From Pseudomonas sp. DG56-2 (GTDB lineage Bacteria > Pseudomonadota > Gammaproteobacteria > Pseudomonadales > Pseudomonadaceae), in the NCBI RefSeq assembly GCF_004803755.1, contig NZ_CP032311.1, positions 4,356,501 through 4,420,500 on the forward strand: DNA of 64,000 bases, given 5' to 3'. Of the stretch, positions 31,980 to 40,890 are shown one piece after another; the stretch's first letter is position 1; the number at the start of each line of letters is the position of its first letter. The notes under the pieces were generated by a model. The model was not told the origin of the DNA. It saw nothing but the letters and a program-made list of their open reading frames with translations, and searched no databases. The translations under genes and the position numbers were made by a program.

Positions 31980-33014
31980 ATGAATATGCAATTCACCGTC
32001 GACCCTGTTGAGAATCACCTGGCCAATGGCCTCAAAGACCTCTGGTTCCCGGTCCTACCGTCGGACCTGCTCGGCGAAAAGCCGGTATCGGTACGGCGCC
32101 TGGGCTACAAGATCGCCTTGTGGCGCGATAACGATGGCAGCGTACACGCCCTTGAAGACCACTGTCCGCACCGCGGCGCGCCGCTTTCCCAGGGCCCGGT
32201 GCTGGGTGACCGTCTGCAGTGCCCGTACCACGGCGTTGAAGTGCGCTGCGACGGTACCGTGACCAAGGTCCCTGGCAGCCCCGGTTGCAAGCTCGAAGGC
32301 AGCCGCCCTACCCGTATGTTCCACACCCACGAAGCGGCCGGTGCGATCTTCCTGTTCAACGCCACCGATCCACATCTGCAAAACCCACCCGCGCTGGTAC
32401 TGCCTGAGCAGTTGACCTCGCCCGAGTGGAGCAGCTTCCTCTGCTACACCGAATGGAAAGGCGACTATCGCTACGTGCTCGACAACGTCATGGACCCGAT
32501 GCACGGCACTTACCTGCACAAAATGTCGCACTCAATGAGCGAAGGCGAAGCTACCGCCAAATTCGTCACTCGCGACACCGACCAGGGTTTCGTCTTCGAG
32601 AAGGAAGGCCAGCGCGGGGTCAACTTCGACTGGACCGAATTCCTCGACAACGGTTGTCATTGGCTGCGTCTGGAAATTCCATATCCAAAGACCGGTGGAC
32701 CAGGCGGTAACTTCACCATCATCGGCAGCTATACCCCGAGCAGTCGCAACTTGTCCGCAGTGTTCCACTGGCGCGCCCGGCCGTTGACCGGCTGGCAGCG
32801 TGACACCTGGCGTTTCCTCTACAAGAACCGCCTGGAAGCACGCCACTGGGCCGTACTGGAACAGGACCGGGTGTTGCTGGAGTTCATGGAAGCCGATGCC
32901 AATCAGCGTGAAAACCTCTACCAGCATGACCTGGGTGTGGTGCGCCTGCGCCGCTACCTCAAGGGCCAGGCCAAGGAGCAATTGGCGCTGATCGAAGCGA
33001 AGCAGCTGTCATGA
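31980..33014 (+). CDS. Rieske non-heme iron oxygenase, alpha subunit
   Basis: A 344-residue oxygenase of the VanA/phthalate dioxygenase type. The Rieske [2Fe-2S] ligands are Cys62-x-His64 (HCPHRGAPLS) and Cys81-x2-His84 (QCPYHGVEV). The mononuclear iron motif N169-x2-D172-x2-H175-x4-H180 (NVMDPMHGTYLH) follows, with an acidic ligand around EQDRVLLE. It would hydroxylate or O/N-demethylate an aromatic substrate using electrons from the VanB-type reductase encoded two genes later. No beta subunit gene is present, consistent with an alpha3 enzyme. GGAGG lies upstream. Confidence 0.93.
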   Translation: MNMQFTVDPVENHLANGLKDLWFPVLPSDLLGEKPVSVRRLGYKIALWRDNDGSVHALEDHCPHRGAPLSQGPVLGDRLQCPYHGVEVRCDGTVTKVPGSPGCKLEGSRPTRMFHTHEAAGAIFLFNATDPHLQNPPALVLPEQLTSPEWSSFLCYTEWKGDYRYVLDNVMDPMHGTYLHKMSHSMSEGEATAKFVTRDTDQGFVFEKEGQRGVNFDWTEFLDNGCHWLRLEIPYPKTGGPGGNFTIIGSYTPSSRNLSAVFHWRARPLTGWQRDTWRFLYKNRLEARHWAVLEQDRVLLEFMEADANQRENLYQHDLGVVRLRRYLKGQAKEQLALIEAKQLS

Positions 33015-33448
33015 GCCAGGCCGTGCAGCGTATTCAGGCACAGTCTGTGGGCGAGCTGGCTACGGCCAGTTGGTCCAACGCCCTGCTGCTCGGCAATGAA
33101 CTGGTGATGTCCGGCATGACCGGGCATCCCGCCACTCGACATGCAGCCGAAGCCGGAACTCCCTTGGATGCCTATGCACAGACCCTGGTGGTGCTGAACA
33201 AGGTGCGGGCTTTGGTGGAGGCCGCGGGCGGGCATATCGGCAATATCTACCGGCTGACCCTGTACCTCACCCGGATCGCCGACAAAGACGAAGTCGGTCG
33301 CGCACGCCGCGACTTCTTCGCAGGATTTGCTTGCTACCCCACCTCCACTCTGGTCGAAGTGAGCGCCCTGGTATTTCCGGAACTGGTGGTGGAAATCGAA
33401 GCCAGCGCCCGGCTCGACATTGACATGCGCACTGCGCCAACGAGGTGA
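33011..33448 (+). CDS. RidA/YjgF-family protein without the catalytic Arg
   Basis: A 145-residue trimeric-fold RidA relative (ALLLGNELVMSGMTGHP, VLNKVRALVEAAGGHIGNIY, LVVEIEASARL). The Arg that RidA, and the Rid1-3 groups, use to bind the carboxylate of imines is absent: the usual P-x-R-S-x-V-E-V reads PTSTLVEV. It therefore fits the less known Rid groups. It may hydrolyse a different imine or enamine; 2-aminomuconate deaminases of aromatic pathways belong to this superfamily. It overlaps the Rieske stop by four bases. Confidence 0.87.
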   Translation: MSQAVQRIQAQSVGELATASWSNALLLGNELVMSGMTGHPATRHAAEAGTPLDAYAQTLVVLNKVRALVEAAGGHIGNIYRLTLYLTRIADKDEVGRARRDFFAGFACYPTSTLVEVSALVFPELVVEIEASARLDIDMRTAPTR

Positions 33449-34411
33449 ATGATGTCCAACTCCTCTACTGTTACAGCGCTGGTGCATACCCTGCGCCATG
33501 AAGCCGAAGGTATCATCAGCGTCGAACTGCGCCCTTGGGGCGATACCGTATTCGCGCCATTCGAAGCCGGCTCGCACATCGACCTGCACCTACCCAACGG
33601 CCTGGTACGCAGTTACTCGCTGCTCAATTCGCCAACGGACCAGGGTCGCTATGTGGTTGGCATTTTGCGCGATCGCAACAGCCGTGGCGGTTCGGCCTTC
33701 GTACACGAACAGCTACGCGTCGGCTCGCAACTGAGCATTTCGCAGCCACGCAACAATTTTGCCCTCGACCCGCACGCCAGCCACAACGTGCTGGTGGCGG
33801 GTGGCATCGGCATCACCCCGATCTACTGCATGTTTCGCCAGTTGCTGGCGTTGGGTAAATCCGCCGAGTTGATCTACTGCGCCCGCTCACGCAAGGAAGC
33901 GGCGCTGCTGGAACAACTGAGCGGCCTCGATGCCAAGGTGATTTATCACTTCAACGACGAGAAAGGTACGGTGCCGGATCTGGCCCGCTACCTGGCCGGC
34001 CAGCCTTGTGACACGCACTTCTACTGCTGCGGCCCGACACCGATGCTCGATGCCTTCGAAAGTACCTGCGAAAGCCTTGGCTATCCTCACGCCCATATCG
34101 AACGCTTCGCCGCTGCCGAATTGCCGCCGGCCGAAGATGCCCAGGACAGCTACAGCGTCGAACTGAAAAAGTCCGGCAAAACCTTGAACATCGAACCGGG
34201 GCTGAACCTGCTCGATGTGCTTCTCGAAGCGGGATGCGACATTGAATACAGCTGCCGCGAAGGGGTATGCGGGTCATGCGAAACCCGCGTGCTGGAAGGT
34301 GATATCGACCACCGCGACGGGGTGCTGACCAAGGCTGAACGTGCGGCAAACAAATCGATGATGGTCTGTGTATCGGGCTGCAAGAGCCGGCGCATGGTCC
34401 TCGATTTGTAA
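33449..34411 (+). CDS. VanB/PDR-type oxygenase reductase
   Basis: A 320-residue reductase with an FMN-binding beta barrel (RSYSLLNSP near residue 52), an NAD-binding domain (VAGGIGITPIYCMFRQL near residue 113) and a C-terminal plant-type [2Fe-2S] ferredoxin domain (SCREGVCGSCETRV near residue 267, last Cys in MMVCVSGC). It passes electrons from NADH to the Rieske oxygenase in the same operon. It is the last gene before a strong terminator. Two ATGs lie at 33449 and 33452; the second has better spacing from GAGG. Confidence 0.92.
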   Translation: MMSNSSTVTALVHTLRHEAEGIISVELRPWGDTVFAPFEAGSHIDLHLPNGLVRSYSLLNSPTDQGRYVVGILRDRNSRGGSAFVHEQLRVGSQLSISQPRNNFALDPHASHNVLVAGGIGITPIYCMFRQLLALGKSAELIYCARSRKEAALLEQLSGLDAKVIYHFNDEKGTVPDLARYLAGQPCDTHFYCCGPTPMLDAFESTCESLGYPHAHIERFAAAELPPAEDAQDSYSVELKKSGKTLNIEPGLNLLDVLLEAGCDIEYSCREGVCGSCETRVLEGDIDHRDGVLTKAERAANKSMMVCVSGCKSRRMVLDL

Positions 34412-34437
34412 TCGCTGAAGCTTTACGCGCACGATTG

Positions 34438-34464
34438 ACCGGCACCGATGTGCCGGTTTTTTTT
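34438..34464 (+). terminator. Terminator of the catabolic operon
   Basis: Arms ACCGGCA and TGCCGGT followed by eight T residues: a classical rho-independent terminator 27 bases after the reductase stop. It separates the operon from the porin gene. Confidence 0.88.
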
Positions 34465-34466
34465 GC

Positions 34467-34495
34467 CGCCTGTGGCGGGCTTGTCCTGCGATCTG
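34467..34495. repeat. Partial REP-like sequence
   Basis: CTGTGGCGGGCTTGTCCTGC resembles the core of the Pseudomonas REP palindrome (typically GGGAGCGGGCTTG) but is shortened. It lies directly after the operon terminator. Confidence 0.45.
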
Positions 34496-34563
34496 GCGCG
34501 AAACGGCAGCCTGACCTGGCTACCCGGCGTGTCCGTTTAAAATAGCCAGCTAATTATCCACTC

Positions 34564-34801
34564 ATAAAACAAACCATGCGCCACTAACGCGCGCTGTGCA
34601 ATTAAACCGCACTGCAACTGCACACGCCTGTTACTTAATTCCCACCCTGTTCCACCGACGATACAAATTCAATCGTTTCAAATATAAATAATTGTTTTAT
34701 ATAGCTTTTATCAAACTTCCCAGTATTTTCCCGCACTGGCACAGTTCCTGCTTTTTCTCTATCGCGTTCAAGCATAAAACAACGTACCGCCGATAAAACA
34801 A
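34564..34801. promoter_or_regulatory. Porin control region with four ATAAAACAA boxes
   Basis: ATAAAACAA occurs at 34564-34572, 34774-34782 and 34793-34801, and once inverted within TTGTTTTATATA at 34692-34703. The last exactly matches 12 bases of the other strand of the 18629 palindrome. The stretch from 34412 to 34917 contains no gene. This supports joint control of the porin and the operon by one regulator, most likely the IclR protein. Confidence 0.6.
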
Positions 34802-34917
34802 TAAAAACCCAACACCGCCAGCCAACTGTGCACCAACGCTGATTCTCGTTTAACGCCTTGTTCAAGGCAACGGACAGCTGTTGCCCACAGAAATGGCTCA
34901 ACCTTGCAGGGCATGAT

Positions 34918-36147
34918 ATGAACAAGTACGTGGTAAGCCTGGGCCTGATCCTCAGTAGTTGTGCAAGTTTCGCCTCCGAACCCGGTCCGGCCGCACCCGA
35001 TCAGCCACCTGCGGTAAAAAAGCCGTTCCCACACATTGCCTGGCGCAGTGACGACGGACAAAGCTCATTGGATATCGGCGGTGCCCTGCGGGTGAACTAC
35101 CGGGATGAACATTGGGACACCACAGAGAACAATGGCCGTTTTCTTTTCGATACCTTCCGTATCGATGTCCAGGCCACCCACAAACAATTGTTCAGTGATG
35201 TCGGCTACTGGTTTCAGGACGACGGCAAACGCTCTATCGACCGCGGCTACGTGGGTTATCGGTTTACCCCTAATGCCAACCTTCAAGTTGGTGCGCCGTT
35301 CAAACCCTTTGGCCTGGAACCTTACCCACAGTTTGGCTGGAGCTATCACATTCCGTTTTTCATGGGCTACGGCGTGAGTGCCGGCACGGGTCTCAAATAC
35401 AGCTACAAGGACAAGGACTGGGATCTGCAGCTAGGCTACTTTCCGCGCATGCTGCCTAGCGGCATTCGCTACTCACCGGAAGTCGGTCGCTACTCCGACC
35501 TGAACGACAACGCCGTGCCTTTCACCCAATCGCGCCAAGACAACGAAAAGCGCAATCAGGTCAACGCCAGGGTCGCCCGGACCTTTACCGGGGATGGCTG
35601 GAAAACCGAAATCGGCGCCTCGCTGGCCGCTGCGCAACTCTACAACGCCACCACAGACGACAATGGCGACTACTGGGCAGGTGGCGTCCACGCCATCATC
35701 AACGCCGGTCCGTGGACCGTTACCAGCCAAGCCATCCGCTATGAATATGACCCGAAAAACCCGGACGGTGTCAGTGACGACTCCGTGTTGATGGGCGGCA
35801 ACGGCCTGACGCCGGCCTTCCTGATCGCATCCAAGGCAACCATTGCGTCGGTCAACATCGGCTACGACATCTTTACGCCAAGCCTGGGGCAGTTGAAGAA
35901 GATCAAGCTGTACAACGACTACAGCCGGATGATGAAAGACAAAAGCGGCTGGGACGACTCGCAGATGTTCACCGTCGGTGCGCAGTTCCTGGCCATGCCG
36001 ATCATGGCTTGGCTCGACCTGACCTGGGCGAAGAACGCCAACCCTTTCGGCGGCGCGGAAAATGGCACCGGCTGGACCAGCACCAGCTCCATCGGCAGCA
36101 ATGACTGGTATTACCGCACCAACATCAACATTGGTTACTACTTCTGA
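34918..36147 (+). CDS. Outer-membrane porin (OprO/OprP-like)
   Basis: A 409-residue outer-membrane protein. A signal peptide (MNKYVVSLGLILSSCASFAS) is followed by alternating beta strands and the C-terminal aromatic residue (YYF) needed for barrel insertion. The middle segment ANLQVGAPFKPFGLEP is typical of the Porin_O_P family. It is likely the outer-membrane entry route for the substrate of the ABC importer, since both promoters share boxes. The start at 34918 is fixed by the signal peptide, with AGGG upstream. Confidence 0.82.
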   Translation: MNKYVVSLGLILSSCASFASEPGPAAPDQPPAVKKPFPHIAWRSDDGQSSLDIGGALRVNYRDEHWDTTENNGRFLFDTFRIDVQATHKQLFSDVGYWFQDDGKRSIDRGYVGYRFTPNANLQVGAPFKPFGLEPYPQFGWSYHIPFFMGYGVSAGTGLKYSYKDKDWDLQLGYFPRMLPSGIRYSPEVGRYSDLNDNAVPFTQSRQDNEKRNQVNARVARTFTGDGWKTEIGASLAAAQLYNATTDDNGDYWAGGVHAIINAGPWTVTSQAIRYEYDPKNPDGVSDDSVLMGGNGLTPAFLIASKATIASVNIGYDIFTPSLGQLKKIKLYNDYSRMMKDKSGWDDSQMFTVGAQFLAMPIMAWLDLTWAKNANPFGGAENGTGWTSTSSIGSNDWYYRTNINIGYYF

Positions 36148-36154
36148 AACGCAA

Positions 36155-36180
36155 GCCGCCCGGCCTAGGCGCCGGGCGGC
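36155..36180. terminator. Bidirectional terminator between porin and DMT genes
   Basis: Nine-base GC arms GCCGCCCGG and CCGGGCGGC around an eight-base loop lie between the convergent porin and transporter stop codons. No strong U tract is present. Confidence 0.65.
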
Positions 36181-36188
36181 TCGCAACA

Positions 36189-37079
36189 CTAGTCGGTACG
36201 TAGCTGCGTAACAGCTGCCGCTGGCTTGCGGAACACAAACAGCAGGCCGATCACGATCAGCCCCATGCCCAACAGGCTCAACGCTGCCAGGCGGTTACCG
36301 AAGATCAGGTAGTCCATCACTGCAGTCACGGCGGGCACCAGGTAGAACAGACTGGTGACGTTAACCAGGTTGCCACGGGCAATCAGCCGGTACAGCAGCA
36401 ACGTCGCCAGCAGCGAAACCACCAGCCCCATCCACAGCAAGGCGCCGACAAAGCTGCCAGTCATCTCGACATGCAAGGGTTGCAGTGGGGCGAACAGCGC
36501 GCACATCAGCAGCCCGGCAACATACTGTAAAGGCAGGGTCCCCATGGGATTGTCGGTAATGCGCTTCTGCATGATCGAACCCAAGGTCATGCTTGCCAAT
36601 GCCAGCAAGGCGAAGAGCATGCCGAGCAGAGAAATACCGCCAAAACCGATGCCCTGGTACACCACCATGATCAAGCCGCTCAAGCCCAATCCCAGGCCGA
36701 ACAACCGGCTCCAGGAACGCTGACGCTCCATCAACACCACCGTGAGGATCGGCTGCACGCCCATCACAGTCGCCATGATGCCGGGTGTCACGTGGGTATT
36801 GAGCGCCAGCAAGTAGAAGATCTGATAGGCGCCGAGCAGCACAGCACCGGTTACCAGTGCCTGCAGCACTGCCGTGCGCCCTCGCGGCCAGCGCAGCCCG
36901 AGCATCGGTGCAAGCACCAACAGACCACATAACGCCAGCGCCGAACGCATGAGCAAGAAGGCAAAGGGACTGGCATGGGCCAGACCCAGCTTGGAGACAA
37001 TCGCCCCACTACTCCAGAGCAGGACGAACAAGCTGGTGGTGGCCGCCGCGGCCACGGATTCTTTCGAAAGAGCAAACAT
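36189..37079 (-). CDS. EamA/DMT-family transporter
   Basis: A 296-residue inner-membrane protein with ten helices in two EamA repeats (SLFVLLWSSGAIVSKLGLAH near the start, GLLMCALFAPLQPL later). Substrate and direction are unknown; the family mostly exports metabolites. Start at 37079 (MFALSKES) is favoured by an AGGTGG site; a GTG at 37088 is possible. It lies beside the porin in opposite orientation, and its promoter shows none of the ATAAAACAA boxes, so membership of the catabolic regulon is doubtful. Confidence 0.85.
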   Translation of the reverse strand: MFALSKESVAAAATTSLFVLLWSSGAIVSKLGLAHASPFAFLLMRSALALCGLLVLAPMLGLRWPRGRTAVLQALVTGAVLLGAYQIFYLLALNTHVTPGIMATVMGVQPILTVVLMERQRSWSRLFGLGLGLSGLIMVVYQGIGFGGISLLGMLFALLALASMTLGSIMQKRITDNPMGTLPLQYVAGLLMCALFAPLQPLHVEMTGSFVGALLWMGLVVSLLATLLLYRLIARGNLVNVTSLFYLVPAVTAVMDYLIFGNRLAALSLLGMGLIVIGLLFVFRKPAAAVTQLRTD

Positions 37080-37478
37080 GAATGCCACCTGTATTCGGGC
37101 AAATAAGCCGAACGGTGCTGCCCGATGCGGGCAGCCAACCGTAATCAGTAGGGTGCAGGTGTGGGCGACGCAGCGATTGACCGCTTAGCCCAGCACTACC
37201 ACGCCTGGTGGTGCGAGAACGCACACAACCACGCTACTGACAGGTGGTGGGTAGTGACTGATCATGGCCGGCTGCTGACGCCCACGCACGACTACCACCG
37301 CGTCGGGCGCGGTAGTGAATACGATGCTGAGTGGGGAAGCTGGCATGAGCAGGTCTTCGGTGAGATGAAGTTCGCAGACTATAGACCAGCCTATTTCCGT
37401 CTGGCAAGCAGGCTGGTGTGCATTTGCCAGGCACGAACCCTGCCGGCGATCGGGCCAGGGCTCACACCGTGTAAAACA
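37080..37478. other. Intergenic region, no convincing gene
   Basis: Almost 400 bases between the DMT gene start and the lpxO stop. A plus-strand frame from a GTG at 37161 runs through it but continues deep into lpxO antisense, has a poor ribosome site and mixed codon use. I see a possible DMT promoter near 37090-37150 and nothing else that I can support. Confidence 0.4.
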
Positions 37479-38414
37479 TCAGAACAACCAGCGATACAAC
37501 AGGTAGGCAACAACCACCGCCAACACCGGACGCAACACGCGGTAAGCCTTGGGGTTGGCACGCTTGAACTGTTTGACCCGACCACTGATCACGTTGCTGA
37601 AGCGCTTGCTCCAGGCATAGGCCTGGTTGATCCCACCCACGCGCTCGTCGTCGGTGTTCTGCGGTGCGGTCGCACGGCCGAGGAAGGCACTGACCTTGCG
37701 ATTGATGCGGGTCATCAGCGGACTGTTGAGCGGACGCTCGACATCGCAAAACAGAATTACCCGGGTGGTCTCGGTTTCGTTCTTCACCCAATGCACGTAG
37801 GTTTCATCGAACATCACGTCTTCACCATCGCGCCAGGCATAGGCCTGACCATCGACGTAGATCCGGCAGCTGTCGGAGTTCGGCGTCGATAGGCCCAGGT
37901 GATAGCGCAGCGAACCGGCAAACGGATCACGGTGCGGGTTCAAATGGCTGCCACCCGGCAGCAGGGCAAACATTGCGCCCTTTACGTTGGGAATGCTGTT
38001 GACCAGTTCGACGGTCTTCGGGCACAGCGCTTCAGCAGACGGCAGGGCTTTGTCGTACCACTTCAGGTAAAAGCGCTTCCAGCCCTTCTTGAAGAAGGAA
38101 CCAAAGCCTGCGTCGTTATCTTTTTCGGCGGCACGGATGTAACCCTCGTCGAACAAGTGCATGGCCTCTTCGCGGATCACTTCCCAGTTATCCTTGAGCA
38201 CATCGAGCTCGGGAAAGCGCGTACGGTCCAGGTACGGTTTGGACGGTACTCCGGAAAACAGGTACATCAAGGCGTTATAAGGAGCGAACAGCGCCGAATG
38301 GTTGACGAATTGGCGCAACATTGGCAAACGCGCCTTGCCGCGCAGGTGAACATACAAGGTGCTGCCGAAAAACAGCAACAACACACCTGCCTTGGCGACA
38401 AAGGAAAAGGTCAT
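37479..38414 (-). CDS. lpxO: Lipid A 2-hydroxylase (aspartyl/asparaginyl beta-hydroxylase family)
   Basis: A 311-residue Fe(II)/2-oxoglutarate dioxygenase with an N-terminal membrane anchor (MTFSFVAKAGVLLLFFG). The iron facial triad is in LPGGSHLNPHRDPFAG (near residue 155) and ETYVHWVKNETET. LpxO adds a 2-hydroxyl to a secondary laurate of lipid A, facing the cytoplasm. A second hydrophobic segment ends the protein (LAVVVAYLLYRWLF). A lipid A phosphoethanolamine transferase gene lies elsewhere in the window. Confidence 0.9.
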   Translation of the reverse strand: MTFSFVAKAGVLLLFFGSTLYVHLRGKARLPMLRQFVNHSALFAPYNALMYLFSGVPSKPYLDRTRFPELDVLKDNWEVIREEAMHLFDEGYIRAAEKDNDAGFGSFFKKGWKRFYLKWYDKALPSAEALCPKTVELVNSIPNVKGAMFALLPGGSHLNPHRDPFAGSLRYHLGLSTPNSDSCRIYVDGQAYAWRDGEDVMFDETYVHWVKNETETTRVILFCDVERPLNSPLMTRINRKVSAFLGRATAPQNTDDERVGGINQAYAWSKRFSNVISGRVKQFKRANPKAYRVLRPVLAVVVAYLLYRWLF

Positions 38415-38575
38415 GCAACACTCCTTGGAATTTCGATCTGATCATCGCTGCCAGATTAATCGGGCATCATAAACTGATCCGGTCCTGGTAAAAACAACCA
38501 CTGCCAGCATTCACTGTTAAGGATTGTGCAATAAACGCCGACGCAATTAATTGCGCCGGGTCAGCGTGGACGGGC

Positions 38576-39550
38576 TTACTGCTGGGTTTCCTGCTCCGTG
38601 AACAGATCGCTGAAAAGCATGCTCGACAGGTAGCGCTCTCCCGAGTCTGGGAGGATAACGACGATGGTCTTGCCTTGCATCTCGGGTTTTTCCGCGAGGC
38701 GCACGGCGGCCGCCATGGCTGCGCCGGAGGAAATCCCGCACAGGATGCCTTCTTCCTGCATCAGGCGCAGGGCCATGGCCTTGGACTCCTCATCGCTGAC
38801 CAGCTCGACCAGATCGACCATGGCCAGATCAAGATTCTTCGGCACGAAGCCTGCGCCAATGCCCTGGATCTTGTGCGGGCTCGGTTTGATTTCTTCGCCG
38901 GCCAGGGCTTGGGTGATCACGGGCGAGACCATCGGTTCAACTGCTACCGAAATAATGGCTTTGCCCTGAGTCTGCTTGATATAGCGCGAAATCCCGGTAA
39001 GGGTGCCACCGGTACCCACCCCGGAAACCAGCACATCGACCGCACCGTCGGTATCGTTCCAGATTTCCGGGCCGGTGGTTTTTTCGTGAATTGCCGGATT
39101 GGCCGGGTTTTCGAACTGGCCAGGCAGGAAATAGGTCGCCGGGTCGCTGGCAACGATCTCTGCAGCCTTCTCGATAGCGCCTTTCATACCTTTGGCCGGC
39201 TCGGTCAGCACCAGTTCAGCCCCCAGCGCCTTGAGAACCTTGCGGCGCTCGATACTCATCGAGGCCGGCATAGTCAGCATCAGTTTGTAACCGCGCGCCG
39301 CAGCCACGAAGGCCAGACCAATTCCGGTGTTGCCCGAGGTTGGCTCAACGATAGTCATGCCAGTCTTGAGCTTACCGCTGCTTTCAGCGTCCCAGATCAT
39401 GTTTGCGCCGATCCGGCATTTGACCGAATAGCCTGGATTGCGCCCTTCCGTCTTGGCCAGGATGGTCACGCCGCGCGGGGCGATGCGATTGATCTGCACC
39501 AGCGGCGTGTTGCCGATGGAGTGCGCGTTGTCAGCAAAGATACGGCTCAT
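38576..39550 (-). CDS. cysK: Cysteine synthase A
   Basis: A 324-residue PLP enzyme that makes L-cysteine from O-acetylserine and sulfide. The PLP lysine is in [19 protein letters not shown] (near residue 43), the substrate loop is [15 protein letters not shown] (near residue 70), and the phosphate loop [10 protein letters not shown] is near residue 177. The start at 39550 ([18 protein letters not shown]) has AAAGGA upstream; a longer frame is discarded. It stands alone, as usual for Pseudomonas cysK. Confidence 0.93.
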   Translation of the reverse strand: MSRIFADNAHSIGNTPLVQINRIAPRGVTILAKTEGRNPGYSVKCRIGANMIWDAESSGKLKTGMTIVEPTSGNTGIGLAFVAAARGYKLMLTMPASMSIERRKVLKALGAELVLTEPAKGMKGAIEKAAEIVASDPATYFLPGQFENPANPAIHEKTTGPEIWNDTDGAVDVLVSGVGTGGTLTGISRYIKQTQGKAIISVAVEPMVSPVITQALAGEEIKPSPHKIQGIGAGFVPKNLDLAMVDLVELVSDEESKAMALRLMQEEGILCGISSGAAMAAAVRLAEKPEMQGKTIVVILPDSGERYLSSMLFSDLFTEQETQQ

Positions 39551-39679
39551 CGCGGGGTCCTTTTTGCACCGAAGGGAAAACTCCAAGGGTAAGCCTGCCA
39601 GGCCGGTGCGTCCATCACTGCGAACCCCTGGGGCTGCCCGCAGTCAACCGATCAATACCCCTGACCGGAACCATCGTCG

Positions 39680-40765
39680 ATGAAACCCCACTACCGTTGG
39701 CCCCTATGGGGACTATTGAGCCTTGCCCTGCTGTTGCTGGTCCTGCATTTGAGCCTGCCAGTGCTGGTACGCAATTACCTCAACGACAAACTTGCCGACA
39801 TGGGCGACTACCGCGGGCACGTCACCGACGTTGATCTTGCCTGGTGGCGCGGCGCCTACAAGATCAACGGCCTGACCATCGTCAAGACCACCGGCAAGGT
39901 GCCTGTGCCCTTCCTGCAGGCACCCATGATCGACCTCTCGGTCAGCTGGCGCTCGCTATGGTACGAGCATGCGGTCGTCGCCGAGGTGGTGTTCCTGCGT
40001 CCCGAGCTGAATTTCGTCGACGGCGGTTCCCGGCAAACATCGCAGACCGGGCGCGGGACCGACTGGCGTCAGCAGCTGGAAAAACTGCTGCCCCTTACGT
40101 TGAACGAGGTGCGTATCGATAACGGCACCCTGACCTTCAACAACTTCAATTCCAAGCCTCCGGTCGATTTGAAGGCCACCCACCTGGATGCCAGCATCCG
40201 TAACCTGACCAACGTCGAAGACCTCAAGGGCCGGCGCGATGCGCGCTTCAATGGCAAGGCCCGGCTACTGGGCGATGCCGAGGTACAAAGCAGTGCCACG
40301 TTCGACCCATTCAGCGACTTCGACGACTTCCAGTTTCGCCTGCGTGCCACGGACATCCAACTGCGAAGGCTCAACGACTTTGCCAGTGCCTACGGCAAGT
40401 TCGACTTCAACGCCGGGCACGGCGACCTGGTCATCGAAGCTGAAGCGAAAAACGGTCGTCTTACCGGTTACATCAAGCCCCTGCTGCGCGACGTCGACGT
40501 GTTCAACTGGCAGCAGGATGTAAAAAACGAAGACAAAGGCTTTTTTCGCTCGATCTGGGAAGCATTGGTAGGCGGCACTGAAACGGTGCTGAAAAACCAG
40601 CGCAAGAACCAATTCGCTACCCGTGTAGAACTGAGCGGCAGCGTGCACAAAAGCGATATCAGTGCCTTTGAAGCGTTCCTGCAGATTCTGCGCAACGGCT
40701 TTGTCCAGGCCTTTAATGCACGCTACGAGCAAGCGCCTCCCCAGTCTGACCAAGTCAACAAGTGA
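39680..40765 (+). CDS. DUF748/AsmA-like membrane-anchored protein
   Basis: A 361-residue protein. One N-terminal transmembrane helix (LWGLLSLALLLLVLHLSLPV) leads to a long periplasmic beta-rich domain of the DUF748/AsmA type (DVDLAWWRGAYKINGLTIVK, then repeated beta units). AsmA-like proteins form hydrophobic grooves that move phospholipids between membranes; whether this one does is inference. The divergent cysK gene lies upstream and the AAA+ gene 125 bases downstream. Confidence 0.83.
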   Translation: MKPHYRWPLWGLLSLALLLLVLHLSLPVLVRNYLNDKLADMGDYRGHVTDVDLAWWRGAYKINGLTIVKTTGKVPVPFLQAPMIDLSVSWRSLWYEHAVVAEVVFLRPELNFVDGGSRQTSQTGRGTDWRQQLEKLLPLTLNEVRIDNGTLTFNNFNSKPPVDLKATHLDASIRNLTNVEDLKGRRDARFNGKARLLGDAEVQSSATFDPFSDFDDFQFRLRATDIQLRRLNDFASAYGKFDFNAGHGDLVIEAEAKNGRLTGYIKPLLRDVDVFNWQQDVKNEDKGFFRSIWEALVGGTETVLKNQRKNQFATRVELSGSVHKSDISAFEAFLQILRNGFVQAFNARYEQAPPQSDQVNK

Positions 40766-40890
40766 CGGGCTATTCAGAGACTGAATGGACCGTCTGCGTT
40801 CCCAGTCGACCAGAGCCCGCGTTATAGTCGTGCATGACAATTTTTCTGCCAGGGGCCATGCACCCCGGCGCTACGTTAGAGGATCGGTTC

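Noticed and set aside
37161..37892. Plus-strand frame of 243 codons across the DMT-lpxO gap
   Set aside because: Most of its length is antisense to lpxO, the start is a GTG without a good ribosome site, and the part outside lpxO shows no family resemblance.
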